DNA from: Ceratotherium simum simum
Lineage: Eukaryota > Chordata > Mammalia > Perissodactyla > Rhinocerotidae
Direction of reading: 5' to 3'
DNA: 64,000 nt
Assembly: GCF_000283155.1 (NCBI RefSeq)
Contig: NW_004454177.1
Location: 30,187,691 to 30,251,690 of the forward strand
Shown here: in pieces, positions 15,601 to 30,600 of the stretch
Numbering within the stretch: the stretch's first letter is position 1
Layout of the letters: each line of letters begins with the position of its first letter
The notes under the pieces: model-generated
The model's database searches: none
Seen by the model: the letters and a program-made list of their open reading frames with translations, nothing else
Told to the model about the DNA's origin: nothing
Translations under genes and position numbers: made by a program

Positions 15601-18600
15601 AATCTCATATCCAACTAGAAAACTATACCGTAATAATATTTCTGCATCATTATATCCAATGGGATGTACAGGGATTTTGGGCATTCCCACTCCTTCTTCA
15701 ACATCAAGTCTAAAGGTGTACTCTGCAAAAATCAATTGCATAAAATGAAAACAATTGAAGAACCTGAGAAAGGAGTTTAAAGGAATTTCTTTACTATTGC
15801 AGAGTTGCTGTACATTTGAAATTATATCAAATTTTAAAGTTCCCCAAAAGTCAATGATTGTCTTACCTAATATGGTCTATTTAATTCAACAGTAAGAAAT
15901 TAAATCATTTACATTTTAATGTAAAATCAATTATTGTGGTTACAGATTCCCAAATTGGTTTTGACATTTCACATAATTCTCTTGAATTTTACAAGAATAT
16001 TTTATTTCCTCAAGGATATCTTGAATCTGTCTTAGAGAAGCTTCAATTAACCAATTGTGTGAAAAATTTGTCCCAGATTCTGAAACTGGAAATAACTAGA
16101 AAAAAATTACTGGGAATTTATGAGATCTTGGGAATAAATGATATAGATCTTATTCAAACAGTAATATGATATTCTTTTGAAAAGATTAAAAAGTATTGTC
16201 AGGCTTATAACCTTATTGAGACTTTGGCTTTGAGCCAAAATAGTTTTATTGCTCTGAAACACCCATCTTAGAAAAAAGGAACGTTTCAAACAAATGTCGT
16301 CAGATTCCACTTTAAGAAACAAGAAAAAGAAGAGAAAATGAGGCAAAAATAAGCAGGAGAAAGGATATAATAAATATCAGAGCAGAAATCTAAGAAATAG
16401 AAACAGAAAAATGATAGAGATCATCAATGAAATCCAAAGCTGGTTCTTTAAGAAGATCAACAAGACTGATAAATCTCTAGCAAGACAGATCAGGAAAAAA
16501 AAAGAAAAAAAAAAAAAAGACACAAATTGCCAATGTCAAGAATAAAGAAGGGAACATACTGTAGTACCTGCAGACCAAAAACAGGAAAAAGAATATTAGA
16601 ATATTATGAACAACTCTATGCCCATACATTCGACAACTTAGATGAAATGGCCAAAATCCTTGAAAGACACAAACTACCAAAGCTCACTCAAGAATAACTA
16701 GATAACCTAAACATCCATGTATCTATCAAAGAAATTGAATTTGTAGTTGAAAACATTCCTACAAACAAAACTTCAGGCCCAGATGGATTTTCTGGGGAAT
16801 TCTACCAAACATTTATAGACAAAAATCAAACCCATTCCATGTAAACTCTTGCAGAAAAATGAAGATGATGAAATAGTTCCCAACTCATTCCTTGAGGCCA
16901 ATATTACTCTAATATCAAAATGAGACAGAGATATTATAAGAAAATGTCTATAGGCCAGTATTGCTTATGACTATAGACAAAAATATTCTTAACAAATTTT
17001 AGCACAGATCCAACAACACACCAACAATATATAAAAGGATAATACATTGTGACCCAGTGGAGTTTATCCCAGGATGGCAGGGTTGGTTTAACATTAAAAA
17101 ATCAATCAGTATAATTTAACAAAAGTAAATAATAACAACATATGATCATCTCAATAGATGCAGTAAAAGCATTTGGCAAAATCCAATATACGTTCCTAGA
17201 TAAATGTGCTAAGATAAAAACTCTTAGCATATTAGGATAGAAGTGAACTTCCTCAATCTGGCAAAAAGAATTAAAAAAAAAAAATCCTATAGCTAATAGG
17301 CAGGATGTTTTTCTCCTTGGGACCAGAATGAGGCAAGGATATCCGCTCTAACAACTTTTCTCAAAAATGTACTACAGGTACTAACCAGTACAATAAGGCA
17401 AGAAAAAGAAATAAAAGTCATCCAGATTGGAAACAAAGAACTAAAATTCCCTTTATCTGCAGATGACATGATCATCTATGTAAAAACTCTGATGGAATCT
17501 ACAAAAACCTAGTAGAACTATTTAGTGAATTTAAAAAGTTTGCAGGATACAAGATCAATGTATTTCTTCTGGAAATACAATAGTATTTCTATTTACTAGC
17601 AATGAACAATTGGAAATTGAAATTTAAAAGGTAATTTAAAATAGCACAAAACTATGAAATGCTTATGGATAAATGTGAAAAAAAGATGTGTATGATCTCT
17701 ACAGTGGAACTACAAACATGCTGAGAGAAATTAAAGAATACCTAAGTAAATGGAGAATTGTACTATGTTCATGGATCAGAAGATTCAATATTTTTTAAGA
17801 TGTCAGTTCTCCCCAAACTGATCTATAGATTTAATTCAATCTCAATCAAACTCCCAGAAGGCTTTTTGGTGGAAATTGATAAGCTGGTTCTAAAACTCAC
17901 ATAGAAAGGACCTAGAATAGCCACAAAAATTTTGAAAAAGAATTGTAACTTGGAAGACTTACATAACTATTAGAATGTAAAGTTAAAAAGATTGACCATA
18001 CTAAGTGTTGGCAAGGATGTAGCTAGTGGAACAGTCATACACTGCTGCTAGAATGTAAAGTGGTACAACCACTTTGGAAAACAGTTTGAAAATTTCTTAA
18101 AAAGTTAAAACAGGGGCCAGCCCGGTGGCGCAAGCAGTTAAGTGTGCGCGCTCCACTGCAGTGGCCTGGGGTTTGCCAGTTCGGATCCCGGCGCGCACTG
18201 ACGCACCGCTTGGCAGGCCATGCTGTGGCGGCGTCCCATATAAAGTGGAGGAAGATGGGCATGGATGTTAGCCCAGGGCCAGTCTTCCTCAGCAAAAAAA
18301 GAGGAGAATTGACAGATGTTAGCACAGAGCTGATCTTCCTCACCAAAAAAAAAAAGAGTTAAAACATACATCATATTATCCAGTCATTCCATTTCTATGT
18401 ATTTACCCAAGAGAAATAAAAGCACACATACATACAAAGACTTGTGTATAACTATTCATAGTAGCTTTATGTGTAATAGCCCCCAAACTGAAAATAATCC
18501 AAATGTCCATCAACAAGTAAATTAATAAACAAACTGGTATATCCATCAGTGGACTACTACTCCACAAATAAGGAGTGAGTTATTGACACAGACGTCAACA

Positions 18601-21600
18601 TGAATGGATCTCAAAATAATTATGCTGATGGAAAGCAGATGAGTGGTTGCCTAGGGATTGGCAGGGAAGGGGCAGGAAGGGTTGGGAGGAAAGAGTTACA
18701 AAGGGATGAGAGGAAACTTTTTAGGGTAATGGATATGTTCATTATCTTGATTGTAGAAATGGTTACATAAATGTCAAAACTTTTCACATTTTACATATTA
18801 ACTAACACAAAAAAATCATTGGTATTTTTAAAAATACAAATGTATATGAGCTAGAGAAGGATAAAATCACTAGGCAATTCAAAAAACCCAAGTTCTATTT
18901 TGGTAAGAGCAATATTACTTTGGGTATAGGGACCTGTGTTTCTGAACCTGTACTCTACTAAAGGTAGAGAGAGAATTCAACTGACTCCTCCCTCTCCACA
19001 TCCACACCTCACAAAAATTTAAAACTAAAATAATACAAGGGAAATGTTTTTGAATTCCTAGCAATAGTAATCCAAAATACTATAACTGCACACAATTTTA
19101 GTTTTAATGTTATTCTGTAGATGTTTGCTTCTATATCTTCTATAAGGGCAGTAGTATTTTTGCAAAAATAGGTGCACCATGATGGGCTCATCCATTACCT
19201 TTAGCTGGATAGCCTGGAGTGAGTGGGTCACCAGCACCATTCAAATTTAACACATTCCCTCTCTGGGCTGCAGTTCCAGGAAGATTCCACCCTTTAGGAT
19301 ATGGCTGTACCCCAGGGGCAAAGTAGTCAGCTGGATCTGAGTACAAGATGATTCCCATGGCCCCTGCTAACATGGCATTTTTAACCTGCAGGGACAATGT
19401 AAAATCCATAACGTAGAAGTGACAAATGATTGACATTCATTTGAGAAAATCAATTTAATAATGTAAGAAAATTTAGACACTGTTTTTTATCTTACTGTTA
19501 CACATTCTGTTCTCTGCTTTGAATACAATCTCTCTTGGTAGAACTAACAACTATAATTTATTCTATACAACTCTAAACAAGTGGATCGTCTGTGAAACAT
19601 TACTATTGTCCCCAAAACTGCAAAATTAATGTCTCCCTTCTTTGTACTTCTATATTTTGTATATATTTCTATTAGAGGATGGGTCATAGTGTTTTAAAGT
19701 ATCTTTTAAATGTCTTTCTCCCCTACTAGACTGGGGGTGTTTTCGAGAACAGGGACCCTGTCTTATCTACTTTTAACTCTCTACCCTTCAAAATCTGGCA
19801 CATCATAGAGTAAGCACTCTATAAATATTTGTGTAACTAAACTAATTTAAAATCCTATGCAGAAGAGTCATAGTGTGTGAAAAATTGGCCACAGTGTTAT
19901 TGTAAACATTTTTCTGTCAATCCAAACTGACCACGAATAGGAAAATCTACCCTGTAAGATACTGAATTCTTCATTACCAGAAGTATTGTAGCAAAAGATA
20001 GATAACCATCAGTCTTGATTAACTAAAACAAATTCCAATACTCAGAACGCACTCTCTTATAATAGTAATGGGAGTACAATCTGACACAACCTTTTTGAAG
20101 GGCAATTTGATGATGGCTATCAAATTTCTGAGATAATATACACTATGATTCAGCCATTCAACTACTAGGAATCTGTACTACAAAAATCTTCACACAAATG
20201 TTCAAGTCATATGGACAAAGATATTCACAATGGAATTATTCGTAACAGTAACAAATTTAAGACAAGACAAGCATCTGTCAAGAGGAATTGTTGAATAAGT
20301 TGCTTATCAATACTGTGAAATGTTATACAGCCATCTAAAATAACGAAGTATTACTTAATAAGCAGGTATATAGAAATTACTAAGTACCAGTCACTATTCT
20401 AAGTCCTCTCAAACATAAAGTCATTTAACCCTAATAAGGATTCTATGAGATTTATGCTAATATTAGCATTCCCATTTTACATATGAGGAAATATTGGCAC
20501 CAACAAGTTAAATAACTTGCTCGCAGTAAAAGATCTGAAGAACAGGGAGCCCAGACTAAACAAGAACCCAGGTTGAATGGATCTAGAGTCCTATATTCTT
20601 AACCACTACATTTATACAACTCTCAATGTGTTGTTATGGAAGAATACCCATGAGTTACTGCTGAGTGAAAAAACAAAGTTATACAACATACTCTGTATGA
20701 TGCCCTCTTTGCAAAAAAAATAAAATATGTAAAATGAGTATACAGAAACAAATATGTTTATATTCGTATTTCACAGAATTAGGTCTGGCTAGAGCTGTTA
20801 AAATTGATTATGTCTGGGCAATGAGTTGGATAATGCAGGGGAGCTTTTCATTTTTTAATTTAAATTTCCTTCAATTAAATTTTAAAAAGCAAATTTTGCT
20901 TTTGTAATAAAAATAATTTCCCTTTCTAGATATGTAACTTTTATGTATGTTTTTATACAGGATTTTCTGTACAACTATGGCAAATAGCAAAACAATATAT
21001 ACAGTCATACATCTCAATGACGGGGATACATTCTGAGAAATGCATCGTTAAGTGATTGCGTGAACATCATAGAGTGTACTTACACAAACCTAGATGGTAG
21101 AGCCTACTACACACCTAGGCCATATGGTACTAATCTTATGAGACCACCATTGTATATGTGGCCTATCATTGACTGAAAAATATTGTTATGCAGTGCATGA
21201 CTATATATATTGAAAGCAATTTTGGAAACCGTGATGCAAGCTGATCATTTACAGTTATAGGGTATAGCCTGTCTTCTCTCTAGAAAAGCAAATAACACAA
21301 TACTTTATTTCCTCTGAAGATTTTCCCATATCTTGCAATAACAATCTTTCCAGTGCAGTTAATGTTCATCTCTCGTTCTAGTTTGAAAAAATCTTCAGTT
21401 CGAGCATAGTTCACATATATAAGATCTCCCTGTAGGGAAAAAAAAGAAAAAAAAAAGCATAATACTGCTATAATTAAAGAGAAAACCAAAGAATAAGTTT
21501 ACTCCACAATACTGCATCATCAAAAGTTATCCTTCCTGGTTTGGCCTTAATAAACAGATCCATGCTAATTCTGTAGAAGTCTTTTGAAATATTTCAAAAT

Positions 21601-24600
21601 CCTGAAAAGTTAAATGACAATATATGAAACATATTTTAAATAGTATGTTCTGTTTTGAGGAAATTATCAGTGTATGCTGAGCCACAGGAAATAGAAAACA
21701 TAAAAGTCATTTTAAAAATCCCAACTCTGTTTAATTTCCAATAATAGCATTTTTTTTAATAACTACTGTAGTGTAATCTATAAAATCAGATCTTAAATCT
21801 ATAACAGAGTCAGACTATGAAGAAAGGAAAAAAGCTTGTAAAAACCTCTATCGCCCTTACTGAATTAAATCATGTTCAGCACTTATTTCAAAGAGTGGCA
21901 TCTGCTTCATTAGAATCTGATTTTTATTTATTTTATTTTTTCCTTTTCTGTTTTTTTTTTTAATTATTTTTAGGGAGGGTGTTCATAGCACGGAACCTCA
22001 AAGTGTAGATCAGCATGTATGATCCACCTAATCTCCTTTGTTTTAGTTCTCTACATAGTTTTATATAACAAAGAAACATTTAAAGAATTAAATAAAAATG
22101 TCTTTTATTTTACCTCTGGCGTGCCTTGGGCTGAGAAAGCATTATATGGTGGTACAATATTTGTGACATTCTCATATCCATCTGGTGGAGGCTCAAGGTA
22201 TGACGTTTTGAAAATCTAGCAAGAATTGAACACATGAAGTTGGAGAGAAATATTCCAGATTGTTATTAAAGAATGCATTTTGCCCCCAAGTATACACTTC
22301 GGATGAAGCATTCTGAATCTCTGGTTCTATAATTAAATAGGTAAGTTCCACTGGCAACAATAAGAGAGAGCTTTACAATTATTATTACCTTCAAAATAGT
22401 GGAAACTTCTATAAATGCATGTAATCTCAGGTAACTACAAGTTCCCATATGAAGTATAAAAACAGGGCTTTGAAGGTGGCACTCTCATGATTCTCCCCCT
22501 TCTTTTCCAGTTATTCCCTTTCAGCTTTCTTTGTGGGCCCCTTTTGTTCCAACTGCACTTAAATAATGTTTCCTGTGTTTTATTCCCAGTCCAAGGCTTG
22601 CCTCATTTTATACTCCCTTCCTGCAAGATTTCCTTGACTCTTTAAATTTTATCCACAGGTAAGAGGCTTATGAAACCCAGCTTTCAATCTTAGATATCTA
22701 ATGGCCTGATGGTGATTTCAGCTTGGATGTCCAAACTCAACATGTCAAAATTTGAATTTATCTTCTCTCACCCCAGGCCTGCTTCTGGTTCTGCATTCCC
22801 CACCACTATTAACAGCATCACTAGCTAACCACCCACACCAGACACCTAGGAGTCATCCTGAATTCTGTCTTCACCTCTTTCCTCCAGTCAATCACTAATC
22901 AAGTCCTGCTAATACTGCTTCCCAACTATTTCTTAAATCCATCCCTCTTCCTCATTCCTGCTAACATCCTAAATCAGGGCTTCATCATCTTTTACCTGGA
23001 ATATTGTCTTAAGACTCCAACTTTAACTCTTTGCCTAGTCTGGGTCTAATCTGAACACTGCCCAAACCATCTAAAATGTCTCTCTAGGCACATCTTTCCA
23101 CTGTTTAGGACTTGTCAATGGTTTCTGATGACTGAAGTTGAATTCTGAGCTCTTTAGGACAGTGTATAAGCCCTTCTATGACCTGTCCCCGAAACATACA
23201 TACTAGTTTATCTCTTATCATGGCCCTCTTTGTATTTTACACTCTTGAAATACAGAAAATCTTTAAGTTCCTCCAATACTAAGCTAGTATATGTCTCCAA
23301 ACCTTTGCTAGTATTTTCTCTTCTGCCTAGAATTCTCTTACCTTGCTTTTTCATGTAGTTAACCCCTCAGGATCTTTCATGACTCACATATCAACTCTTT
23401 TAGGAAGCCTCTCTAACTCCCAGGCTGGGCTGAGTGACCCTGCTCTGTGTAAATAAAGAACTCTAACCATGCTTTTCATAGCACTTACCATATTGATTTG
23501 AAATGATGTGTTCCAATATCTGCTTCCCCTTACTTAAGCAAAAGAACCATGTCCTAGTCTTCATTCTGACCTCAGGACCTAACACTGTGCCTAACACATA
23601 GTAGACACTAATTAATTAATTTGCAACTTATTAACTTTTCTAAAAAACATGAGTTCCATTGCACTATTAACAAATTTCTACTTTGACTTGACCCTAAATT
23701 CCAATTCACACAAAAAAGTGGAGTTATAAAGTACAAAAAGTATCAACAATTCTACATCACCTCGATTCCATATTCATCCATGATTGATATATAGTTGGCA
23801 TTTGTCTCATTAGGGTAAGACAGGAGAACATCATAATGAACCAATTTGGCTGAATCCAGTCCAAATTTCATCCACTGGCTTTGGATTTTCTTGGCGAGAA
23901 GTAAATTCTGTTCTGTTCCTGCCAGATGAGGGAGCTTTGTAAAAGAACTAAAATGAAAACAAAATACAAGTGGAGTTAAAGTTAGAGCCTACATTCAGAT
24001 GATGTGCCCAAGAACCATTCTAGATGCATTATTCATCCTTTAGGCATTAAGTTACAGTTTCTGTATCAAAGATATAAAAAACCCAGCTGGAGATACCAAT
24101 TTCTAGATATGCCAGTTTTTAAATATCTGTGTGCAACTGCAGTTTTCACATTTTGCTCCCCCCAAAAAGAACACATTCCATGGTAAACACATACAATCAG
24201 CAGAGGCCCAGGTATGAGAAAACACCTGGAAAAATGTCTTGCCTCTATACCAATGGTGCTCCTTCTTGCTGCTTATCAGTAAATGAAGGCATTTTGAAAA
24301 AAAAGATCACAGTGTTTGTCAGAGACCAGGTGGGCAGTCTGTTTAACATATACTTCTGTTGTTTTTATCATATTGTATGCTGTTGTCTACTATCTCATTG
24401 AAGTTCAAGGCCTTGCACTTTTATTTTTATATTCCCCAGTGCTTAGTTCCCCAGTGCTTATCCAGGAGTTCCACAATACAAGTTCGTTGAACTGAATTTG
24501 GACAATGTTCTCTTGATTCTGCGTGTAAAGGATTTGGAGTATTTAAGTGACCTCACAGACATAGTTCTTAATTAGATTCACTTTGCTTGAGGTAAATAAT

Positions 24601-27600
24601 ATTTTAAAACAGTTTCCCAAACCCCCTTCCCTCATCAGAAGAGCAATAATACTTTCGTAAATTGGTTTTTTAGTCAACCACAGGACACCCAAAAAAGGTC
24701 GACAGTAAAGGAAAATTAATGTTTATTGAAAACTTACTATATGCCAGGAACTTGACCAGGTTCTTTGACATGGGTTACCTCATTTAATTCTCACAACCCT
24801 TCTTCCATTGTCTCCATTTTGCAAATGAGGAAATAGAGAGTAGTTAAATAACTTGCTCCTAATTTCATAACTATTAAATGCTGGGGCTAGAATCTGAAAG
24901 TCACAATTGTCTGGCCTTGAGAAATAGCCATATTTTAAAATCTTTGATCTTATTTTTCAATTGCTTAAAATCCTTCTATGGCTCCCTACACCCTGCATTA
25001 TAAAGTTCACACTCCAACCTGGCATATAGAGCCCTTTTCATCTGATCCACCCTTCCACCTTCATTTCCCACCACTCTCCTTATACACTTCTCCACTCTAC
25101 ATCATTCAGTGTACTCATTTTTCTCCTGAAATGACCACCTCATAGCCTTTGCACAAGGTCTTCTCTCAGACATAAATAAATTTCTATTTACCTGAATCGC
25201 CCTCTATCACCACTTCTATTCATTCCCCTTTCCCACCCTGTAAGCTCTTAATCATCCATTAGGACTCCTCAAGCATCTTCTCCTCTGTGAAGCTTTCCCT
25301 TTCTGTATCATTAAATGAAAACTGCAGGTTACAGATATTTAATATCTTACAATATTTGTAAAAGAAAGTATTAATATGTTTCTACACAGAAGTTATTTTA
25401 TATGCATAGAGAAAACAGTGAGGCTAGGAATATTTAATTTCTACTTTATATAATTTGTTATTGTTTTATTTTCTACAGTGAACAAATAATATTCTTAAAA
25501 TTCGGAAAAAATAAATATATTTCCTTAAATTAAGATAGAAGATTTACCACGAAATTTTGCCTCCCATGTTTTAGGCAACCCACTGAAATGAAACAAAGAA
25601 GTGCAAAAAAAGAGCAGCAGGGTGTGAGATCCTTTACTTTACATCTGAATTTCTCCACAAGGTTCCAAGTTGGTCATTACAGCTCCAGGCGTCATGTATT
25701 CACACTGTAATGTTCAGGAGAAACAAGTACAAACAAGAACAGCTAGTGCCTCTTTTATGTTTCCTTTAACAGGGGAAAACTTTCTGTAGAAGATTCAGCT
25801 AAATTTTCCTACCATTCATTAGGCATAATAGGATCATATACCCCTTCTCAAACTAATCATTGCCAGAGGGAAGAGAGTTATATATATTGGATTATGGCCT
25901 AATTAAGAGATTCCTGGGCTGGAAAGAAGATAATCCTTACTGAACACTGGCCCTCCTGAAGGAGGGCAAACACTCAACAGTGGCAGCTCTGCCAACAAGA
26001 AAGGGGCTGGGGAGAAATCAAATCGTTCCCACTACACTAATCCCGTTAACCTAGTCTTGAACCCCTCCTTTCCCTCCTAGAATCTTTCATTGCTCATAAA
26101 CCCTCTAGATCCACGATCAACAATTCCATATCCTCAGCCCCTTGTCTGAACGTTTGCTTGATCTCCTTGCCTTGACTGGTTTCCTCAGAGGACCCTGCTC
26201 ACCTGCAGGCTGTTTTATTTCCCAGGCCCCAAATATCTCAGGGCTAGAAGACCAGCTAGGAGACCTTTGTACTCCCCATTGGCTCTTTCAAATATTTTTC
26301 CTTTTTCTTTCAAAAATAACAACTCTTTTAAAGCTCATACCAAAAGTCACCACCTACTACACCTTCTAGGTGCTGTCAAAACTGTGAGTCACTCCTCTTC
26401 ACTCATTAAAAAGTCTTCAGTTCCTAATTCAATGTATTTTACTCTACCTCTGTTCTTATGATTCTCGGTGTGCAATTTCTGTATTCAGTTAGATGTAAAG
26501 AAAAGAAAAGCCAACTTCAACAGGATAATCGTCATTCAAACTATTCACACATAACTTAACACCTCATGCTATATTACACATTAAAGCAAAATAGAGATAA
26601 AATAGACATGAATTTTAATGTTTTGTCAAGAGCATCACCTCATGTAATTTTCTAGGTGATTTCTTTTGGACACTTCATGATATGCTGCAGACAGAGTTCA
26701 ATAGTGTTACCATATATCTGGTCTCCTAACACACAAATTTAAATATAAGCATTCTGTCTCTCTTCGTAAGACATTCTGCTATTTTACCATACTGCATGAG
26801 AAATATGAACTGAGCCTCTTTTCAAGTGACATCCATCCTACTGCATGCTGACTCTTTTATCGCCAAACAAGCACCTCAAAACAGACATTTTGAATTAGCT
26901 TTGATATCTGATGTGCCTCAGTCATAAATTAGCTCAGATTTCATAAGAACAGTATAGCTGTTTTCATTCCTTATTACCATAGCTTGTTCTAGTTCATCCA
27001 CAGAAACTAAGATGGAACTTGGTGATCTCATCAAGTCACAGGACAGATAGGGAGGAAATACACCATACTGCATGCACTTCACTTTGCTTTTTTGATTCTA
27101 GAGTTTAATTGGAGTCTCAGAAGGGGAGACGAGAAAGAATGCTGCAGAAAAATTGTAAGAAATAATGAATAAAACCTTCCTAAATTAGGGAGAAACAGAA
27201 ATTTACAAAGTCAAGAATTTCGGAGAGCTGTAAACAGAATAAATTTGAAGAAAACTATGCCTAGGCACATAGTAAAAATGCTGAAAATTAAAGACAAAAA
27301 TGACATATGTTATATAACTTAAATGACTGTGGACTTCTCATCGGATGTCACCACCAGCCAGAAGACAGTGAAAAAACATTTAAAGTTCTGAAAGGAGAAG
27401 AAAACAAAGTCACCTTAGAATTCTATATCCAGGAAAAATATGCTTCAAGAATTCAGGTGAAATAAAGATTTTGTAGATGAAGAAAAACTAAGAGAATTTG
27501 TCACCACCAGACCCCACATTACAGGAAAGGCTTAAGAAAGTTGTTCAGACTAAATAGAAATACCATAGGATAACCTAAATTTTCAGAAACAACTGAAGAT

Positions 27601-30600
27601 CATTGAAAATATCTGAGAAATACAAAATACTATTTTTTAACTCTTAATTGTCTTTCAATACATATAACTGTTCAAAGAAAAAATTACAACATTGTTTTGT
27701 GAGGTTTATATTGTATGTATATATGATACTTTTGACAGCTACAGTATAAAGGACAGTAGAAGAGAGGGTAAATGGACATAGAAATGTGAGTTTTCTGCTT
27801 TTATATTAAGTGGTACAATAGTAACTTTAAGAATACAGTGAAGAGTTATAGATGCATAACACAATCCCTAGAGTGTCTACTAAAAAGCCAATGCAAAGAG
27901 GTATAGGCAAAAGATAAATTGAAATGAAATAAAATTTTACTCTCCTCACTACCAAATAAGGGCAGAAAATGAGAAGTAAAGGAACAAAAATAAAGGCAGC
28001 AAACAGGAAACAATAAAGTGGTAGAATTATGTGTTAACAGACTAAATACTCAAATTAAAAGGCACAGTTTACCAGAATGTATAAAATAGCAAGTTGCTAC
28101 TATCTGCTGCCTACAGGGGACACACTTTAATAAAGATTACCAAAATGCATAAAATAGCAAGTGGCAATTATATGCTCTCTATAGAAGGTACACTTTAATT
28201 GTAAAGAAAATGCTAGGTTAAAAGTAAGTGGATGGAAGAAGACATGTCATGCAAATCTAAGTATAAGAAGGCTGATGTGGCTATATTTATACCAAATAAA
28301 ATAAACAAAGATAGAGATTATTACCAAAGATAAAGAAGGACATCTCATAAATATAAAAGTGTAGTTCTGTCTTGAAGACATAACAACATTAATGTGCATA
28401 TGCTTAATAAATAAACCTCATAATATGTAAAGCAAAAATTTAACTTAAAGCATGGAAAAAATAGACAATTTCACATTCCTGGAGGAGACTGTAACACCCT
28501 TCATGACAGAATTTGATCCCCCCTAAAAATCAAAAAGGAAATAAAAGAATCACTATACTAACCAATAAAGAAGAAAAATCATATGATCATATAAACTGAT
28601 GCAGAAAAACCATGTGACAAAATTTAATACCCATTCATGATGAAAAAAAAAAAAACCTCTTAGCAACCTTAGAATAGAGGAGAGTTTCCTTAACTTGATA
28701 AACAGCATCTACCAAAAATCCGCAGATAACATCACATTTAATGGTGACACTCTGAATGCTTTCCCCCTAAGATCAGAAACAAGGAAAGGATGTTTGCTCT
28801 CATCACTGTTATTCAGCATAGTACTGGAATTCAAGCCAATGCAGTAAGGACCAGAAAAAAAAAAAGTAAATAGCACACAAGTTTGGAAAGCGAAAAATAA
28901 AATTGTCCCTATTTGAAGATGGCATATGGAAACAAATTAAACACGATATGATTTAAATTTGTTCCAAAGAAAATGAAATACTTAGATATAAATATGTTAG
29001 ATATAAAACAATACATACACAGGATCTGCACCCTAAAAGTTATAAAATGTTGATAAAAGAAATCAAAGAAGACCTAAATAATTGGAGAGACTTACCTCTT
29101 CGTGGATTGGAAGACTGGACGTAGTAAAAATGTCACGTATTCCCAGATTGCTCTATAAGATTAACGCAATTTCTATCAAAATCCCAGCAAGGATTTTTCT
29201 AGACATAAATATGTTTATTCTATATTTTGTATGAAAAGGCAAAGGATATAGAATAGCTGAAACAATTGTTTAAAAGAATAAAGTGGGAAGAATCATTCTA
29301 CGCATTGTTAAGTCTTACAATATAACTTCAATAATCAAGACAGCGTGGTACTGGCAGACAGTAGACACCTAGATCAATAGAGCAGAATACAGAACCCAGA
29401 AATAGACTCATCCAAATATGCCCAACTGATTTTTGACAAAGGTGCAAAAGCAATTAAACGGAAAAGGATAGTCTTTCAACAAATGGTGCTAGGGCAACTG
29501 GACATCCATAGGCAAAAGAATGAACTTCAGCCAAACCTTACACCTTACGCAACAATTAACTCTAAAAGAATCAAAAACTTTAATGTAAAATATAAACTAT
29601 AAAGTTTGGAAGGAGAAGAGAGATCTAGGGCTAGTCAAAGAGTTCTTAGACATGAACCCAAAAGCATGATCCATAAAAAGAAAAACTGATAAATTGGACC
29701 TCATTAAAATTAAAACTGATCTCCAAAAGACCTTGTAAAGACGTGAAAAGACAAATACAGACTGGGAAAAATATTTGTATACCACAAAGCCAACAAAAGA
29801 CATATATCTAGAAAATACAAAGAACGCTCAATAGAAAAAAAAATTATCCAAATCTAAAATAGGTCAAAGACATGAACAAATATTTCACTGAAGAGGGTAT
29901 ACAGATGGTGAATGAGCACAGCGAAAGATGTTCAACATAATTAGCCATTTGGGGAATGCAAATTAAAACCATAACGAGATATCACTATGAACCTGTCAGA
30001 ATGGGTAAAATTAAAAATAGTTATAATACCAATGGAACATGTAAAATGATACAGTTATACTAGAAAGTAGTTTGGAGGGGCCGGCCCCGTGGCTTGGTGG
30101 TTGGGTGCGTGCGCTCCGCTGCTGGCGGCCCGGGTTCGGATCCTGGGCGCGCACCGACGCACCGCTTCTCTGGCCACGCTGGGGCCGTGTCCCACATACA
30201 GCATCTGGAGGGATGTGCAGCTATGACATACAACTGTGGGCTTTGGGGGAAAAAATAAATAAATAAATAAAAATTAAAAAAAAAAAAGTCTAAGAGAACT
30301 TGTTTAAAAGAAAAAAAGAAAGTAGTTTGGAAGATTCTTCAAAAACTAAAAATGTGCTTACCATACAACTTAGCAATTTTCACTTTTGGGGACTTATCCC
30401 ACAGAAAAGAAAACCTATGATCACGTAAAAGCTGTATGCAAATATTAATAGCAGCTTTATTCATAATAGCCAAAAACTTGGAACAATGCAAATGTCCCTC
30501 AGTGGGTGAAAAGTTAAACTAAGATACATCCCTATGATGAATGAATAAAGAGATTGAAAAACTTGATATTTTAAAGATGTCACTTCTCTTCCAAATTCAT

